The notes under the pieces: model-generated
What the model saw: only the letters and a program-made list of their open reading frames with translations
What the model was told of the DNA's origin: nothing
The model's database searches: none
In this document: positions 33,346 to 33,422 of the stretch, piece after piece
Numbering within the stretch: position 1 is the first letter of the stretch
Layout of the letters: each line of letters begins with the position of its first letter
DNA from: an uncultured Oscillospiraceae bacterium
Lineage (GTDB): Bacteria; Bacillota; Clostridia; Oscillospirales; Oscillospiraceae
NCBI GenBank assembly: GCA_947626785.1
Contig: CANQTO010000031.1
Span: forward strand, 1-33,422
Reading direction: 5' to 3'
DNA: 33,422 nt
Made by a program: the position numbers and the translations under genes

Positions 33346-33401
33346 GGGGCTGTGAAAAAAAGAGCCGCAGACGGCTCGGGATTTCACAGCCCCGAATTTT
33401 T
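33346..33401 (+). terminator. Intrinsic terminator after the MBL-fold gene
   Basis: GGGGCTGTGAAA (33346-33357) pairs with TTTCACAGCCCC (33382-33393), enclosing an inner GAGCCG/CGGCTC hairpin, and GAATTTTT follows. A long, two-level stem with a T-run is a strong terminator. Confidence 0.88.
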
Positions 33402-33422
33402 GTGAGGAAAACTGGCGGGATT

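Overview
The window looks like chromosomal DNA of a GC-rich, spore-forming anaerobe of the class Clostridia, most like the gut Oscillospiraceae. This rests on spmA/spmB, an AbrB regulator with a CxxC zinc ribbon, a Clostridia-type mfd followed by a parvulin foldase, LPXTG pilins and strong GC bias in third codon positions. No rRNA, tRNA, CRISPR array or transposase gene was seen. The organism assignment is inference. || Region 1 (1-4030) is the end of a restriction-modification locus. The 3' part of an Eco57I-like DNA methyltransferase gene, AT-rich and apparently broken upstream by frameshifts and stops, is coupled to an intact GIY-YIG/helicase restriction subunit. That subunit's C-terminus carries methyltransferase-like motifs X and I but no NPPY. 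Region 2 (4030-7380) holds a hybrid sensor kinase behind a consensus promoter, overlapping a cysteine hydrolase gene, followed by a terminator and a run of palindromes. Region 3 (7390-10690) holds a divergent abrB-type regulator, spmAB, a YitT-family membrane protein and a TraX-family protein. || Region 4 (10706-24852, minus strand) is the main feature: an operon-like block of eleven genes of about 14 kb. In transcription order it encodes a coiled-coil protein, a Ser/Lys signal peptidase, a 1661-residue VWA/Cna-B adhesin with 21 Cys-His repeats, an LPETG backbone pilin, a class C sortase, an accessory pilin-like protein, two proteins with SipW-type signal peptides (TasA/CalY-like), two membrane-anchored surface proteins and a SipW-type Ser/His signal peptidase. 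It appears to join a sortase-built pilus and a SipW/TasA-type fibre module in one transcription unit, with its own export peptidases at the two ends. Several gaps inside it contain perfect hairpins without a U-tract, and its leader is strongly structured. || Region 5 (25008-33401, plus strand) holds a nitrilase, a secreted protein with eight NNGG heptapeptide repeats and a chitobiase-type C-terminal domain, mfd, a parvulin-type foldase and a metallo-beta-lactamase-fold hydrolase ending in a clear terminator. Long runs of perfect palindromes recur in unrelated intergenic spaces (4033-4125, 7161-7366, 16383-16477, 18238-18384, 32292-32422) and are the most unexplained DNA-level signal here.
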